Source: Candidatus Hydrogenedentota bacterium (lineage in GTDB: Bacteria; Hydrogenedentota; Hydrogenedentia; Hydrogenedentales; JAEUWI01). From it: DNA of 64,000 nt. Positions 41,496-50,254 of this stretch are shown here, piece by piece. Position 1 is the first letter of the stretch. Each line of letters opens with the position of its first letter. Location of the stretch: positions 32,980-96,979 of the forward strand of contig JAHBVV010000028.1 of NCBI GenBank assembly GCA_019637335.1, written 5' to 3'. The translations under genes were made by a program, and so were the position numbers. The notes under the pieces are model-generated. The model had not been told where the DNA came from. It searched no databases and worked only from the letters and a program-made list of their open reading frames with translations.

Positions 41496-43699
41496 TCGTG
41501 GCCTTCTTTCTGGACCTGCTCCTGGCTGCCGATCTGGCCCGGCACGCCCTCGTCGAACGGCATCGTCAGGATTGGCATGATCCAGCCGCGGGGGGCGCGC
41601 TTGTTCGTGGTCATCCACTCGCTCACGCGCAGGGGCGATCGGAGCTGCCGGTTCAGGCGCTCGATTTCCGCGAAGGGATTATCGCCTTCGGCGAAGCGGA
41701 AGGGCACCCACGCGTTGAGCTCGTAATACATGCTCCCCTCGCGCACTTTCATCAGGCGGGTCATGTTGTTGCCGGTGAAGGGGTACACCATCGGGCGCGA
41801 CCAGTAGATCCACGGGCCATTCTGGACGTAGTAGAAGGGTTGCGAGACGCTGGCGGGATCCCCGAAGCGGTTCGTGTTTTCGTATTCCAGCGCGATGTTC
41901 GCGAAGCCCACGCCCTGTTCCCGGTTCACGAAGGCCATCCAGGGGGTGTCCGCCGGGATGTCCAGCGCTCGGACGGGATGTTCCTTCGAACCCTCAATGA
42001 GCATGTTCCGCACGACCCCGAGTTCATCCAGCCAGACAAATTCATTCAGCACCGCGTGGTTGAACACCATCTCGCCATTGCGGAGCGCCGAAACAAACAC
42101 TTCTTCGTGCACCTCCATAAGCGAGGACTGGAGGATATAGGGCTGCCCGGTGTAGAAGGTGTAGGCGACATGCGCGGAGACGTTGTCCATGAAGGGCAGC
42201 ATGGCGTGGCGCCGCGTGCGGTGCATCAGCGGGCCGGTGTCCTGCCTGAATTCCGGGCTCTCCCAGTCGCTCGCGTGCACCCAGGGCGTCGGGGGCGTGT
42301 AGATGCCCGGATTCCAGTGCACCGCGCCGTTTGTCTCCAGCTTGTGCTCCAGCAGCACCGGATCGCCGCCGTCGAGGATGGTCACGGTCTCGACCGCGCC
42401 GCTGTTGGCCGAGGTCAGCAGGCTGTAGCGCCCGTTGGTGATGGTCTGGCTCTGGCCGTCATGCTGCTCGACCTGGAGGTCGCTCTCGACGACGTTGGTA
42501 TGTTCCGCCTCGTTGCCGAACACCACCTGGTAGATTTTCTTCTCGTACTGCTGGACATCCGCGAGAAACATGAACTCCACGGTCGTGGTCGGGTCGTAAC
42601 GGCGGATCGGCTCGCCCGTCGCGGCGTCGATCTCGCCGGAGTTCAGCATCTCCTCGTCGCGCCATTCCGCCACGTCGATGATCTGGTGCGGCGCGACCAC
42701 ATAGCCATCTTCCCCCGCCTTCGGATGCGTGGGGTCGTAGGTAACGACCCGGATCTGGCTGTTTTCGGGGCCGAACTCGTCGGCGTAGGGCCCGATTGTC
42801 GCGTGGACCGGCTCGCCGTCGCGCCGGATGCCGGCGGTCTCGTGCACGATCAGGGAAATCACATAGGGCCAGGCCGAGCTCCAGTGCCCCCCCTTCGAAG
42901 GGGCCGTGCCGGACTGTTCGTACACGACCTCCGCGCCGTCGGCGCCGGTCACGGTGACCTTGATGGTGTGTGTCGAGCCGTTTGTCCACACACAGGGGGC
43001 CATAATGCGGAAATTGCGCGAGCCGTCTATCTCGCCCTTGTAAGTCTCGCCCTCGAGGCCCGGGCTTGCGGCGGCCGAGGCCGGATCCTGCGCACCCTCG
43101 TTGAAGAAGCGCGCGTCCCGGCTCCATTCGCCGTCCACCTCCACCCGCGTCACGGTCCCCGGCCCGATCGCTTCCTTGGCCAGCGTCAGCGTCACGTGGT
43201 GGTAGGGAAAATCGCCGCTCGGCATCCCGAACCCAAGCCCGCTGGCCGCCGCGCGCTCCGCCGGCGCCGCGCCCGCCGCGGAGAGCCTGAGCACCGCTCC
43301 GGCTTCCGTCGCCAGCGCCACCTCGACGGTATACTCGGCGCCCGTCTCCCAGCCTTCATAGACCGAGACGCTGATATCCTCGCTGCCGTGCACTTCGCGG
43401 TGGCCGTTGAAGATCCCGGCGTTCTTGACCAGGAACGCCTCGCGCGACTTCCCGTTCACCTTTACCTCGGTCACCACGCCGGGGGCCAGCGCTTCGCGGG
43501 GATAGCTGGCCGTCAGGTCGACGGTGTGCCGGGTGTCTTCGCGGACGGCGCTGAATTCGACCGACGCGGGCGCGCCGGGCACGCCGGTTTCGGCAAAGCC
43601 CGCGGGCCGTGGATGCCGCAACGTCTCCGCGGCGGCGAAACCCGCGCCCACCAGAATCAAGAGAGCCAGCAGGCAGGCAATCGAACGGGATGTCTTCAT
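41492..43699 (-). CDS. Large secreted protein of unknown family (paralogue 1)
   Basis: 735 aa, signal peptide KTSRSIACLLALLILVGAGF. GGAAGGA precedes the start at 43699. The N-terminal 180 residues contain two similar beta domains (ASYPREALAPGVVTEVKVNG; LTLAKEAIGPGTVTRVEVDG) that are absent from the shorter paralogue. The remainder aligns with it block by block (GAVHWNPGIYTPP, LRNGEMVFNHAVLNEFVW, TPWMAFVNREQGVGFANIAL). Both are likely extracytoplasmic beta-rich proteins. Translation of the second gene is coupled through ATGA. Function unknown. Confidence 0.7.
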   Translation of the reverse strand: MKTSRSIACLLALLILVGAGFAAAETLRHPRPAGFAETGVPGAPASVEFSAVREDTRHTVDLTASYPREALAPGVVTEVKVNGKSREAFLVKNAGIFNGHREVHGSEDISVSVYEGWETGAEYTVEVALATEAGAVLRLSAAGAAPAERAAASGLGFGMPSGDFPYHHVTLTLAKEAIGPGTVTRVEVDGEWSRDARFFNEGAQDPASAAASPGLEGETYKGEIDGSRNFRIMAPCVWTNGSTHTIKVTVTGADGAEVVYEQSGTAPSKGGHWSSAWPYVISLIVHETAGIRRDGEPVHATIGPYADEFGPENSQIRVVTYDPTHPKAGEDGYVVAPHQIIDVAEWRDEEMLNSGEIDAATGEPIRRYDPTTTVEFMFLADVQQYEKKIYQVVFGNEAEHTNVVESDLQVEQHDGQSQTITNGRYSLLTSANSGAVETVTILDGGDPVLLEHKLETNGAVHWNPGIYTPPTPWVHASDWESPEFRQDTGPLMHRTRRHAMLPFMDNVSAHVAYTFYTGQPYILQSSLMEVHEEVFVSALRNGEMVFNHAVLNEFVWLDELGVVRNMLIEGSKEHPVRALDIPADTPWMAFVNREQGVGFANIALEYENTNRFGDPASVSQPFYYVQNGPWIYWSRPMVYPFTGNNMTRLMKVREGSMYYELNAWVPFRFAEGDNPFAEIERLNRQLRSPLRVSEWMTTNKRAPRGWIMPILTMPFDEGVPGQIGSQEQVQKEGHE

Positions 43700-43832
43700 G
43701 GCGCATTCCTTCCTGTTCCAAAGGTAGCGATCGGGCCATAGCACGATCCGAGAGGGACTCCATGCTGCCACCAGGCGGGGCCGGTATTCAATATCGAGGC
43801 TTGCGCACTATACGCAGAACGTAACGGGCGTC

Positions 43833-44564
43833 TCACCCCGCCTCGATCTTGTCCGTTTTCACCGCAATATCGAAGGTCGCGCGGTAGATCCCGTCCTTCT
43901 CCACCACGTCGAGCATCAATTGATCGCCGCCGCGCCGGAAAATGCCGTCGTCCTCGTTCTTGCGCTCGTGCGGCCCGTGCGCGAGGTACGGCGGCTGTGC
44001 GTAGACCTTCGCGCTGAGCCGGTCGTCGAAGAAGAACTGCGACGTGAACTCGAGCGCGCGCCCGTCCGCCTGCGGGGACTGGATTTTGAAGTGAATGTGC
44101 ACCGCGCGGCCGGGGTACCAGCCGGGGTAGATGGTCGTGAAGCGGGCCACCCCATTGGCGTCGGTAAACTGGTAGCCCCGAAGGAAGCGCTTGTCCCGCG
44201 TGTCCTGGCGGGAGTCCGATGCGCCGGAATACACGCCGAGGGCGTCGCAGTGCCAGATATCCACCATGGCGCCCGGAAAGGGAACGCACTCCCCGCCCGC
44301 CAGTTGCAGCACGTTTAATTGCAGGACCAGTTCCGCGCCCGGCGTGCGGATGTCCGTGCCGGGCTCCGTCCGGATGTCGGATCGTTCCAGACGATCATCC
44401 ACGAAAAATGGCCCCTCGGTCATGGCCGGCAGGGCGATACAGGGCCGCGATTCGGCGCGCGCCGCCCCGCCCGCGCCGAAGAGCATTGCGCCGGCGCCGG
44501 CCATCGCCGCGAGGGCCTGCTTGCGCGACAGCAGTATTCCGCGAAACTCGTCATCGTGAATCAT
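43833..44564 (-). CDS. Exported intradiol ring-cleavage dioxygenase-like protein
   Basis: 243 aa. The N-terminus has a Ser-Arg-Lys plus hydrophobic segment (LSRKQALAAMAGAGAMLFGA), a probable lipoprotein- or Tat-like export signal. The intradiol Fe(III) dioxygenase fold follows: EGPFFVDDRLERSDIR, GAMVDIWHCDALGVYSG and RFTTIYPGWYPGRAVHIHFK. The last contains the second Tyr and the two His ligands; the first Tyr is probably in the GVYSG step. GGAGG precedes the start. Exported members occur in several phyla and may open aromatic rings of lignin-like or natural-product substrates. Substrate unknown. Confidence 0.87.
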   Translation of the reverse strand: MIHDDEFRGILLSRKQALAAMAGAGAMLFGAGGAARAESRPCIALPAMTEGPFFVDDRLERSDIRTEPGTDIRTPGAELVLQLNVLQLAGGECVPFPGAMVDIWHCDALGVYSGASDSRQDTRDKRFLRGYQFTDANGVARFTTIYPGWYPGRAVHIHFKIQSPQADGRALEFTSQFFFDDRLSAKVYAQPPYLAHGPHERKNEDDGIFRRGGDQLMLDVVEKDGIYRATFDIAVKTDKIEAG

Positions 44565-44714
44565 CGAGAGACCTCCGATCACCCGCTATGGGGAACGCTT
44601 CCCGCCATCCTATCACGCGGGCCGGAAAAGCGCCAGCGCCGGCGGCCCGCCACGATGCCGGCCTGTTTGTGTGGCGCTGGGGGGGAGCACACGAAGGTGG
44701 CGCAAACGGCGGTA

Positions 44715-45689
44715 TCACCCGAAATGCTCGAATCCGGCGCGTTCGGGAATTTCCCCGTTTATCCGGACGCCCTGGAAGTCTCGGACGCATCTTCCGATGG
44801 GGGTGAGGGGGAGTCCGAAGGCCACTTCGAAGGCGCCGCAGACTGCCGTGGCTTCCTCTGGGGCCAGCGCCACGAGGAGCTCGTATTCTTCACCGCTTCG
44901 CAGGCGTTCTTCCGGGGAAATGCGGTCCTGATCGCCCCAGAAGGTGTCGAGCGAAGGGTCCGCGGGCAACTCGTCGGCATCCAGATCGATGCCCACGCCG
45001 CTCGCGGTTGCGATGTGTTGCGCGTCGGGCAGGATGCCGTCGGAGATGTCGATCATGGCGTGGACTTCGTCGCGGGCCTGGAGCCATTGGCCTTCCGCCA
45101 GGCGGGGGAGGGGTTTGAGGTAGGCCTGGATGTACTCGGGGGCGTCGATGCCGTGCAGGAGGGCGTACAACCCGGCGCCACGCCGTCCCGGCACGCCGGT
45201 GACGGCGATCAGGTCGCCGGACTCGGCGCCCTGGCGGAATACCGCGCGCCCCGGGACGTCGCCGATGACGGTAATGTCTGCGACAATCCCCGAAGCCGAT
45301 GCGGTGGTGTCGCCGCCGATAATGGCGGCGTCGCACTGTTCCACGGCGTCGGCGACGCCGGCGTAGAAGGCCTTGACGAACTCCAGGGGGGCGTCCGGTG
45401 GGAGGGCCAGGGTCACGAGCACATGGCGGGCGCGCCCGCCCATCGCCGCGATATCGCTGATCGCGGAAGCGGCGGCCTTCCAGCCGAGATCGTGCGGCGC
45501 GCCCCAGTTGCGGTGAAAGTGGACGCCTTCCAGCGAGGCGTCGCAGGTGAGCAGCAGCTGGGCGCCGCCCGCTTCGATCACGGCGCAGTCGTCGCCGATG
45601 CCCTGGATGATACCTTCGCCCGGGCGCAGGCCGCCCGTCAACGCGCGAATCAGGCCGAACTCGCCGAGGTCGCCGGGGCGCTTGCTCAT
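44715..45689 (-). CDS. thiL: Thiamine-monophosphate kinase
   Basis: 324-aa AIR-synthase-superfamily kinase that converts thiamine phosphate to thiamine diphosphate. Motifs: GEFGLIRALTGGL, GIGDDCAVIEAGGAQLLLTC, DASLEGVHFHRNW, GGDTTAS, and MIDISDGILPDAQHIA with the metal-binding Asp residues. The C-terminus RSGEEYELLVALA is typical. The start ATG at 45689 overlaps the stop of nnrD (ATGA), so the two are translationally coupled. The frame is open upstream but there it only shadows nnrD. Confidence 0.95.
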   Translation of the reverse strand: MSKRPGDLGEFGLIRALTGGLRPGEGIIQGIGDDCAVIEAGGAQLLLTCDASLEGVHFHRNWGAPHDLGWKAAASAISDIAAMGGRARHVLVTLALPPDAPLEFVKAFYAGVADAVEQCDAAIIGGDTTASASGIVADITVIGDVPGRAVFRQGAESGDLIAVTGVPGRRGAGLYALLHGIDAPEYIQAYLKPLPRLAEGQWLQARDEVHAMIDISDGILPDAQHIATASGVGIDLDADELPADPSLDTFWGDQDRISPEERLRSGEEYELLVALAPEEATAVCGAFEVAFGLPLTPIGRCVRDFQGVRINGEIPERAGFEHFG

Positions 45690-46570
45690 CCGCCCGCCAC
45701 CAGCACGCCGAAGGCCTGCGGGATTCCGGCCACCACGTCCCGCGCAAGCAGCGCGCGTCCCGTGAACTGTTCCGCGGCGCAGTCGCCCGCGTAGCCGTGG
45801 AGCCAGACGCCGAGGCGGGCGGCGTCCCACGCGCCCATGCCCTGGGCGAGCAGGCCGCCGAGCAGTCCGGCGAGCACATCGCCCGTGCCGCCGGTCGCCA
45901 TGCCGCTGTTGCCGCTGGTGTTCAGCGCGACGGAGCCATCCGGATGCGCCACGACAGTGTGATGGCCCTTGAGCGCGACTACGCAACCATGCGCCGCCGC
46001 AAAATCCAGGGCCGCCGCGTTGCGATCCGCCTGCACCGTCCCCACGTCGGTTCCCAGGAGGCGGGCCATTTCGCCGGGGTGCGGCGTAATGATGGCGCTG
46101 AGCGGGGCCCGGCTTTTCAGGGGGCTCGTATCACCGGCCAGGTTGTTGAGGGCGTCGGCGTCGAGCACGAGCGGCGGCTTGCAGCGGGCCACAAACTCAT
46201 GCGTAAAGGACCGGGTTTCCGGGTGGGTGGAGATACCCGGCCCGAGCACGCAGGCCTCCTTGTCCTCGGCGAAGGCGAGCGCTGGTTCCACGGCGGCGGC
46301 GCTGATGGTGTGCTGCGGCGTGTCCGGCAGCAGGCGGCTCATGGCCTCGATCAGTGATGTCGCCGCGATGTCGCCCAGTGAATGCGGGACGCCCGCGGTC
46401 ACCAGCCCGCACCCGGAGCGCCCGGCCGCTTCGCAGCACAGGCGCATGGCGCCCGTGAAGCCGCGCGAGCCCGAGATCACGAAGACGTGGCCGAAGGAGC
46501 CCTTGTGCCCGTCGGCGGGGCGGGGGGGAAGCAGGTGGGCGGAAAGCGTGCGGGTAATGGTCTGGATCAT
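45686..46570 (-). CDS. nnrD: ADP/ATP-dependent NAD(P)H-hydrate dehydratase
   Basis: 294-aa carbohydrate-kinase-fold repair enzyme that restores damaged NAD(P)H hydrates. Motifs: HKGSFGHVFVISGSRGFTGA at the N-terminus, PLVLDADALNNLAG, AIITPHPGEMARLLG, and the ATP/P-loop-like NSGMATGGTGDVLAGLLGGL near residue 240. It lacks the epimerase half found in fused NnrE-NnrD proteins, so epimerase must be elsewhere. The start at 46570 has GGAG eight bases upstream. It is transcribed divergently from dtd across about 140 bp and is followed by thiL. Confidence 0.93.
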   Translation of the reverse strand: MIQTITRTLSAHLLPPRPADGHKGSFGHVFVISGSRGFTGAMRLCCEAAGRSGCGLVTAGVPHSLGDIAATSLIEAMSRLLPDTPQHTISAAAVEPALAFAEDKEACVLGPGISTHPETRSFTHEFVARCKPPLVLDADALNNLAGDTSPLKSRAPLSAIITPHPGEMARLLGTDVGTVQADRNAAALDFAAAHGCVVALKGHHTVVAHPDGSVALNTSGNSGMATGGTGDVLAGLLGGLLAQGMGAWDAARLGVWLHGYAGDCAAEQFTGRALLARDVVAGIPQAFGVLVAGG

Positions 46571-46651
46571 GGTGCTATCTCCAGCCGCCATCGTATCCAG
46601 CGGACCGGGGGCGATCAAGTTCCGGGGGGCGGACGAGGCCCGATTGCGCCA

Positions 46652-46681
46652 TTGCATCCTCCCCGCGCGCCCGGCTAGACT
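46652..46681 (+). promoter_or_regulatory. Predicted promoter of dtd and the formyltransferase gene
   Basis: TTGCAT, 18-bp spacer, TAGACT, ending 27 bases before the TTG start. GGAGG lies between. Confidence 0.45.
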
Positions 46682-46708
46682 CCCCGCATAGCGAGAGGAG
46701 GATTGTCT

Positions 46709-47158
46709 TTGCGAGCGGTAGTACAACGCGTGCGCCACGCTTCCGTGACGGCCAACGGAATGGTGACCGGCTCCATCGGCCCGGGCTTGCTGGTGTTGCT
46801 CGGCGTGGATGTAAATGACAGCGAAAAGGACGCGGACTATATGGCCGAGAAGATCCCCGGCCTGCGGATCTTCAACGACGCTGAGGGCAAGTTCAATCTC
46901 TCTCTGGAGGATGTGGGCGGCGCAGTGCTGCTGGTGTCGCAGTTCACGTTGCACGGGGATTGCCGCAAGGGGCGGCGGCCCTCGTTTGTGGCGGCGGCCC
47001 GCCCGGAGCTGGCGATCCCACTCTACGAGCGGGTGGCCCAACTGCTGCGGGAACGCGGTGTGGAGGTTGCGATGGGCGTGTTTGGCGCGCACATGGACGT
47101 GGAACTGCTCAACGACGGCCCCGTGACGCTCCTGCTCGACTCGGGAAAGGCCTTCTGA
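46709..47158 (+). CDS. dtd: D-aminoacyl-tRNA deacylase
   Basis: 149-aa enzyme that hydrolyses D-amino acids from tRNA. The TTG at 46709 gives the family N-terminus ([16 protein letters not shown]) and lies eight bases after GGAGG; the TTG at 46703 is too close. Diagnostic motifs are [20 protein letters not shown] with the catalytic Thr, and the [11 protein letters not shown] block near the C-terminus that carries the Gly-Pro chirality motif. The stop overlaps the next ATG (TGATG). Confidence 0.97.
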   Translation: MRAVVQRVRHASVTANGMVTGSIGPGLLVLLGVDVNDSEKDADYMAEKIPGLRIFNDAEGKFNLSLEDVGGAVLLVSQFTLHGDCRKGRRPSFVAAARPELAIPLYERVAQLLRERGVEVAMGVFGAHMDVELLNDGPVTLLLDSGKAF

Positions 47159-48117
47159 TGCGCATCGCCATCGCCGGGAGCGGGACCTTGAGCGTGAAAA
47201 TGTTGCGGCCCCTGCTTGCGTCGCGCCACACGGTGGTGGCGGCGATACTCGACGGGCGCGAAACGCGGGGGTACCGGCGCTGGATCGGGCCCCGGCTGGC
47301 GCGGTGGTTTCGCGGCAGCTTCAGCCTGAGCGGCCAGGCGCGGAAGTACGGCATCCCCATTTTCTATATCGACCGTATGGACGAGGCCGAGCTGGCGCCG
47401 CTGCGCGCGCTGGATATCGACGTTATTCTGGTGGGCGGCTTCAGCATCATATTGAAGCCCCCGATTATCGAAGTGCCGCGGATCGGGTGCGTGAACACGC
47501 ACTCGTCGCTGCTCCCGCGCCACCGGGGGCCCAATCCATTCTCCGCCGCGATCCTCGCGGGCGACACGGTATCCGGGGTGACGTTTCACTGGATGGACGC
47601 GGGCGTGGACACCGGGAATATCATCGAGCAGCACGAAATCCCGCTGGACGGCGAGACGACGATGCTCGGGCTGTACAAGGATGCCTGCGAGCTGGCGGGG
47701 GAGCGCGTCGTGGCGCTGATGGACCGCATCGAGGCGGGCGAGGCCCCGTCCACGCCGCAGGATCCGGCGGCGGCCAGCTACGAGAAGCGCTGTGCGGTGG
47801 CGGATTCGTGGATTGACTGGACTCAGAGCGCGGTAGCGATCGACCGGAAGGTTCGGGGCATGTCGCCACAGCCATACGTCCGGTTTCAGTGGAGGGATCA
47901 CCTGGTGCTCGTTCACCGGGTAACCTTCAATCCCAATCCCGTGGATGCGGCTCCGGGGACGGTGCTGGCGAACCGGCCCTATTTGCGGATCGCCACCGGC
48001 GCGGGCAGCGTGACGCTGAATGTGGCGTTCCGCCAGAAGCCAATCCCGTGGGTGTGGCCGGGATTCGGCAAGCGGCCCGATGTGGGGGAGGCGCTGGCGT
48101 CCGGGCCGCCGGCATGA
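47158..48117 (+). CDS. Formyltransferase-family protein, probable methionyl-tRNA formyltransferase
   Basis: 319 aa, slightly divergent from Fmt. The N-terminal Rossmann-like domain has the opening RIAIAGSGTLSVKMLRPLLA. The catalytic core VNTHSSLLPRHRGPNPFSAA, followed by GVTFHWMDAGVDTGNII, contains the Asn-His-Asp triad of formyltransferases. The C-terminal OB domain (about 210-300) has the PQPYVRF step. The insertion RRWIGPRLARWFRGSFSLSG near 40-60 is unusual for Fmt, so another N-formyltransferase is possible. Its coupling to dtd favours a tRNA role. Start codon overlaps dtd. Confidence 0.8.
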   Translation: MRIAIAGSGTLSVKMLRPLLASRHTVVAAILDGRETRGYRRWIGPRLARWFRGSFSLSGQARKYGIPIFYIDRMDEAELAPLRALDIDVILVGGFSIILKPPIIEVPRIGCVNTHSSLLPRHRGPNPFSAAILAGDTVSGVTFHWMDAGVDTGNIIEQHEIPLDGETTMLGLYKDACELAGERVVALMDRIEAGEAPSTPQDPAAASYEKRCAVADSWIDWTQSAVAIDRKVRGMSPQPYVRFQWRDHLVLVHRVTFNPNPVDAAPGTVLANRPYLRIATGAGSVTLNVAFRQKPIPWVWPGFGKRPDVGEALASGPPA

Positions 48118-48450
48118 TCGCCCGCGGGCCAGGGCAATCGCATTCAAACTTTGGCTCATCCGGTTTGAGCGTACGGGATTATTCATAGGCGTTTCTCCGT
48201 GCCCGAACTATCCGGGACCGCGAATGTATGCCGGTTGGGGCCTCCGTTGGAGTAATCGTATCGACTGCTCTTTCGGCCCGAAGGGCCAGTGCAGCTCCCA
48301 GCCCCGGGCAACGCCCGGGGAATACGGGGGCACCACCTTCCCCGCCCTGAAAGGGCAGCGCAGTGAGCCAGTCCAGCGTTTCCGAAGTTCAACTGCGCTG
48401 CCCTTTCAGGGCGTATGAGAAACCCACCGCTCAATCCCTGGGCGTTGCCC

Positions 48451-49787
48451 CATAAGCGCTAACTTGTTTGCAATCCGCCGCAGGCCGCGTGCTATACTTC
48501 CCATCAGGAAGCGAGGACGGCCAATGATGGACGAAGATTGGAAGGTATTGACAACATTGTTTCCGGCGAATTGGCAAGAGCTTGCGGCGACCAGCGGTGC
48601 GCTCAAGGGTTTGCGCAAGGATGTCGGCGGGAGAATCTTCTCTGCACCCTGTTGATCTCACCTTGGATGCGGCTGTCACTCGCGAGACGGTGGTGTGCGC
48701 GAGGCAGTCCGGGCTTGGGGACATGTCGGATGTGGCGCTGTTCAAGCGCCTGAAGAAGTGCAAGGGCTGGCTGCACGCACTGTGTGTTTCGCTGCTGGCC
48801 GAACGCGTCACGACGCCCGGGCAAGCCGCGCAGTTCCTCGTCCGGCTGACGCAACCCACGTGGCGGAGCTCGGGAAAACGCGCATATGGCGCGTTCACTA
48901 TAGCATCCAGGCCCCTTCGATGTGCTGCGACTACTTCCAGATAACCCCCATAAAGGGCGAGGGGACGGGCGAAACCTTTCAGCGCTTTCCCGTCAATGCC
49001 GGCGACCTTATTCTGGCCGACCGCGGCTACTCGCTGGCGAGCGGAATCGAGTACGTGAATTCGAGCGGCGCTTTTGTTACGGTGCGGTTCAACCCCAACA
49101 ATGTACCGGCAACAGACCGCGCGGGCAACAAATTCGACTTGCTGGCTCACCTGAAACGCTTCAAGCAGCGGGCGAAGTGCGGAGTTGGCCTGTGCTTATC
49201 CCGTGTGAAGTGACGCCGTCTCCGGACGGATATGCGTGGTGAGGAAGAGCGAAGAAGCCATCCGCCAGGCCCACCGCAAGCTCAGACGGCGCGAGAGCAA
49301 AAACGGGCAGAAACTCAGGGCCCAGACGCTCGTGTACGCCGAGTACATCATCGTCTTCACCACATTTCCCGAAGAAAAGTTCCCGCCCAGCGTCGTGATG
49401 GAGTGGTATCGAATCCGCTGGCAAATCGAGCTTGTTTTTAAGCGCTTCAAGCAGATCGCCAAACTGGGGCATCTGCCCAAGCACGACGATGAAAGCGCGA
49501 GGCAATAGCTCTACGGCGTTGTTCATCGCATTGATCACTGAAAAACTTGTAAGCCATGCGGCGTCTATTTCTTCGGGGCTACGAAATCGTCACGCAACCG
49601 CCCCAGGAGTCGGTGGCGTGAATTCTCATACGCGTTTCATCGGGTCAGGTGCGCGCTCGAGCCTACTCTGTCGCTTCGCGATACAATCGAGCGTTGGGGC
49701 GAGATCGCACACGCCCTGACCGAGCGGCCGCGCAAGCGGCGTGCCCAGACCGAACAATATTTTCCATAAAACAAGTTAGCGCTTATG
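48451..49787 (+). mobile_element. Decayed IS4-family (IS231-like) insertion sequence, 1337 bp
   Basis: Terminal inverted repeats are identical for 19 bp: CATAAGCGCTAACTTGTTT. The element is flanked by 11-bp direct repeats GGGCGTTGCCC (48440-48450 and 49788-49798). That target has the GGG-N5-CCC form preferred by IS231-type elements. The interrupted MITE sequence can be rejoined exactly to match copy 1. The transposase is shattered, so the copy cannot move by itself. Confidence 0.9.
48524..49560 (+). pseudogene. IS4-family transposase remnant
   Basis: Read by switching frames, the product runs: MMDEDWKVLTTLFPANWQEL, ENLLCTLLI, TRETVVCARQSGLGDMSDVA, CCDYFQITPIKGEGTGETFQ, NAGDLILADRGYSLASGIEY and YRIRWQIELVFKRFKQIAKL. 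The last block keeps the Y-(2)-R-(3)-E-(6)-K signature of the IS4 family, and DRGY carries the second catalytic Asp. At least five frame changes and one stop (after ESARQ, 49506) are needed. GAGGA precedes the ATG at 48524. Confidence 0.88.
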
Positions 49788-50046
49788 GGGCGTTGCCCAG
49801 GGCTGAAAACTGCGTTGGCCCTTCGGGCCGAAAACTGCGTTGTCCCTTCGGGCCGAAGGCGTGCGTTGGCATCCGGTTCTGCTGCCGAATACACGGTCTG
49901 CACTACAGAGAAGGCCCAAGGAATCCCGTATCCGGTCTTGGCGTCGCCCCCCGAAAATGTGAACCGAGCAATCGACTCCTATTTGACTTCATCGTTGCCG
50001 ATGTACCTTCAAACCGGATGAGCCAACAACCTGAATTGTCAAACGG

Positions 50047-50195
50047 AGCGCGTGTCGGAGCGCTGGCGTTTCGCCTGCGGCGAATCCCTAACCTTGCCGG
50101 CAGAGATGCCGGCGCTCCAACGCGCTCACGTTCATTGATTCAAGGCGCCAAATCAACTCACGCTTACCACCAAACGCTTAAATGCGATTGCCCTG
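50047..50195 (+). repeat. Interspersed two-hairpin repeat (family A), copy 3
   Basis: Carries TTTCGCCTGCGGCGAATCCC, GCCGGCAGAGATGCCGGCGC and the ending TTAAATGCGATTGCCCTG. That last motif recurs inverted at 48130-48147, on the far side of the composite MITE/IS block. Confidence 0.78.
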
Positions 50196-50206
50196 CCGCG
50201 GGCCCG

Positions 50207-50236
50207 TTGCGGGCGGCGTGCCGCGCCCGGCATAAT
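50207..50236 (+). promoter_or_regulatory. Predicted promoter of the glycosyltransferase gene
   Basis: TTGCGG, 18-bp spacer, CATAAT, 19 bases before the ATG, with GCAGGAG between. It begins only 12 bases past the repeat. Confidence 0.5.
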
Positions 50237-50254
50237 CGCCGCAGGAGCCGCCGG

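Larger units (their letters stand above)
48153..50024 (-). mobile_element. Second MITE-like element copy, inverted, split by an IS4-family insertion
   Basis: Reverse-complement copy of 35661-36162. The ends are GGCTCATCCGGTTTGA and, inverted, the same sequence at 50009-50024. Removing the inner element leaves about 524 bp, slightly longer than copy 1 because of a duplicated GCGTTGTCCCTTCGGGCCG-type segment. Left and right flanks do not match, so the target duplication is lost or the region has rearranged. Confidence 0.8.

Noticed and set aside
41435..43741. 768-aa plus-strand frame over the secreted paralogue pair
   Set aside because: Shadow of the minus-strand genes, which have signal peptides, paralogy and a translational overlap.
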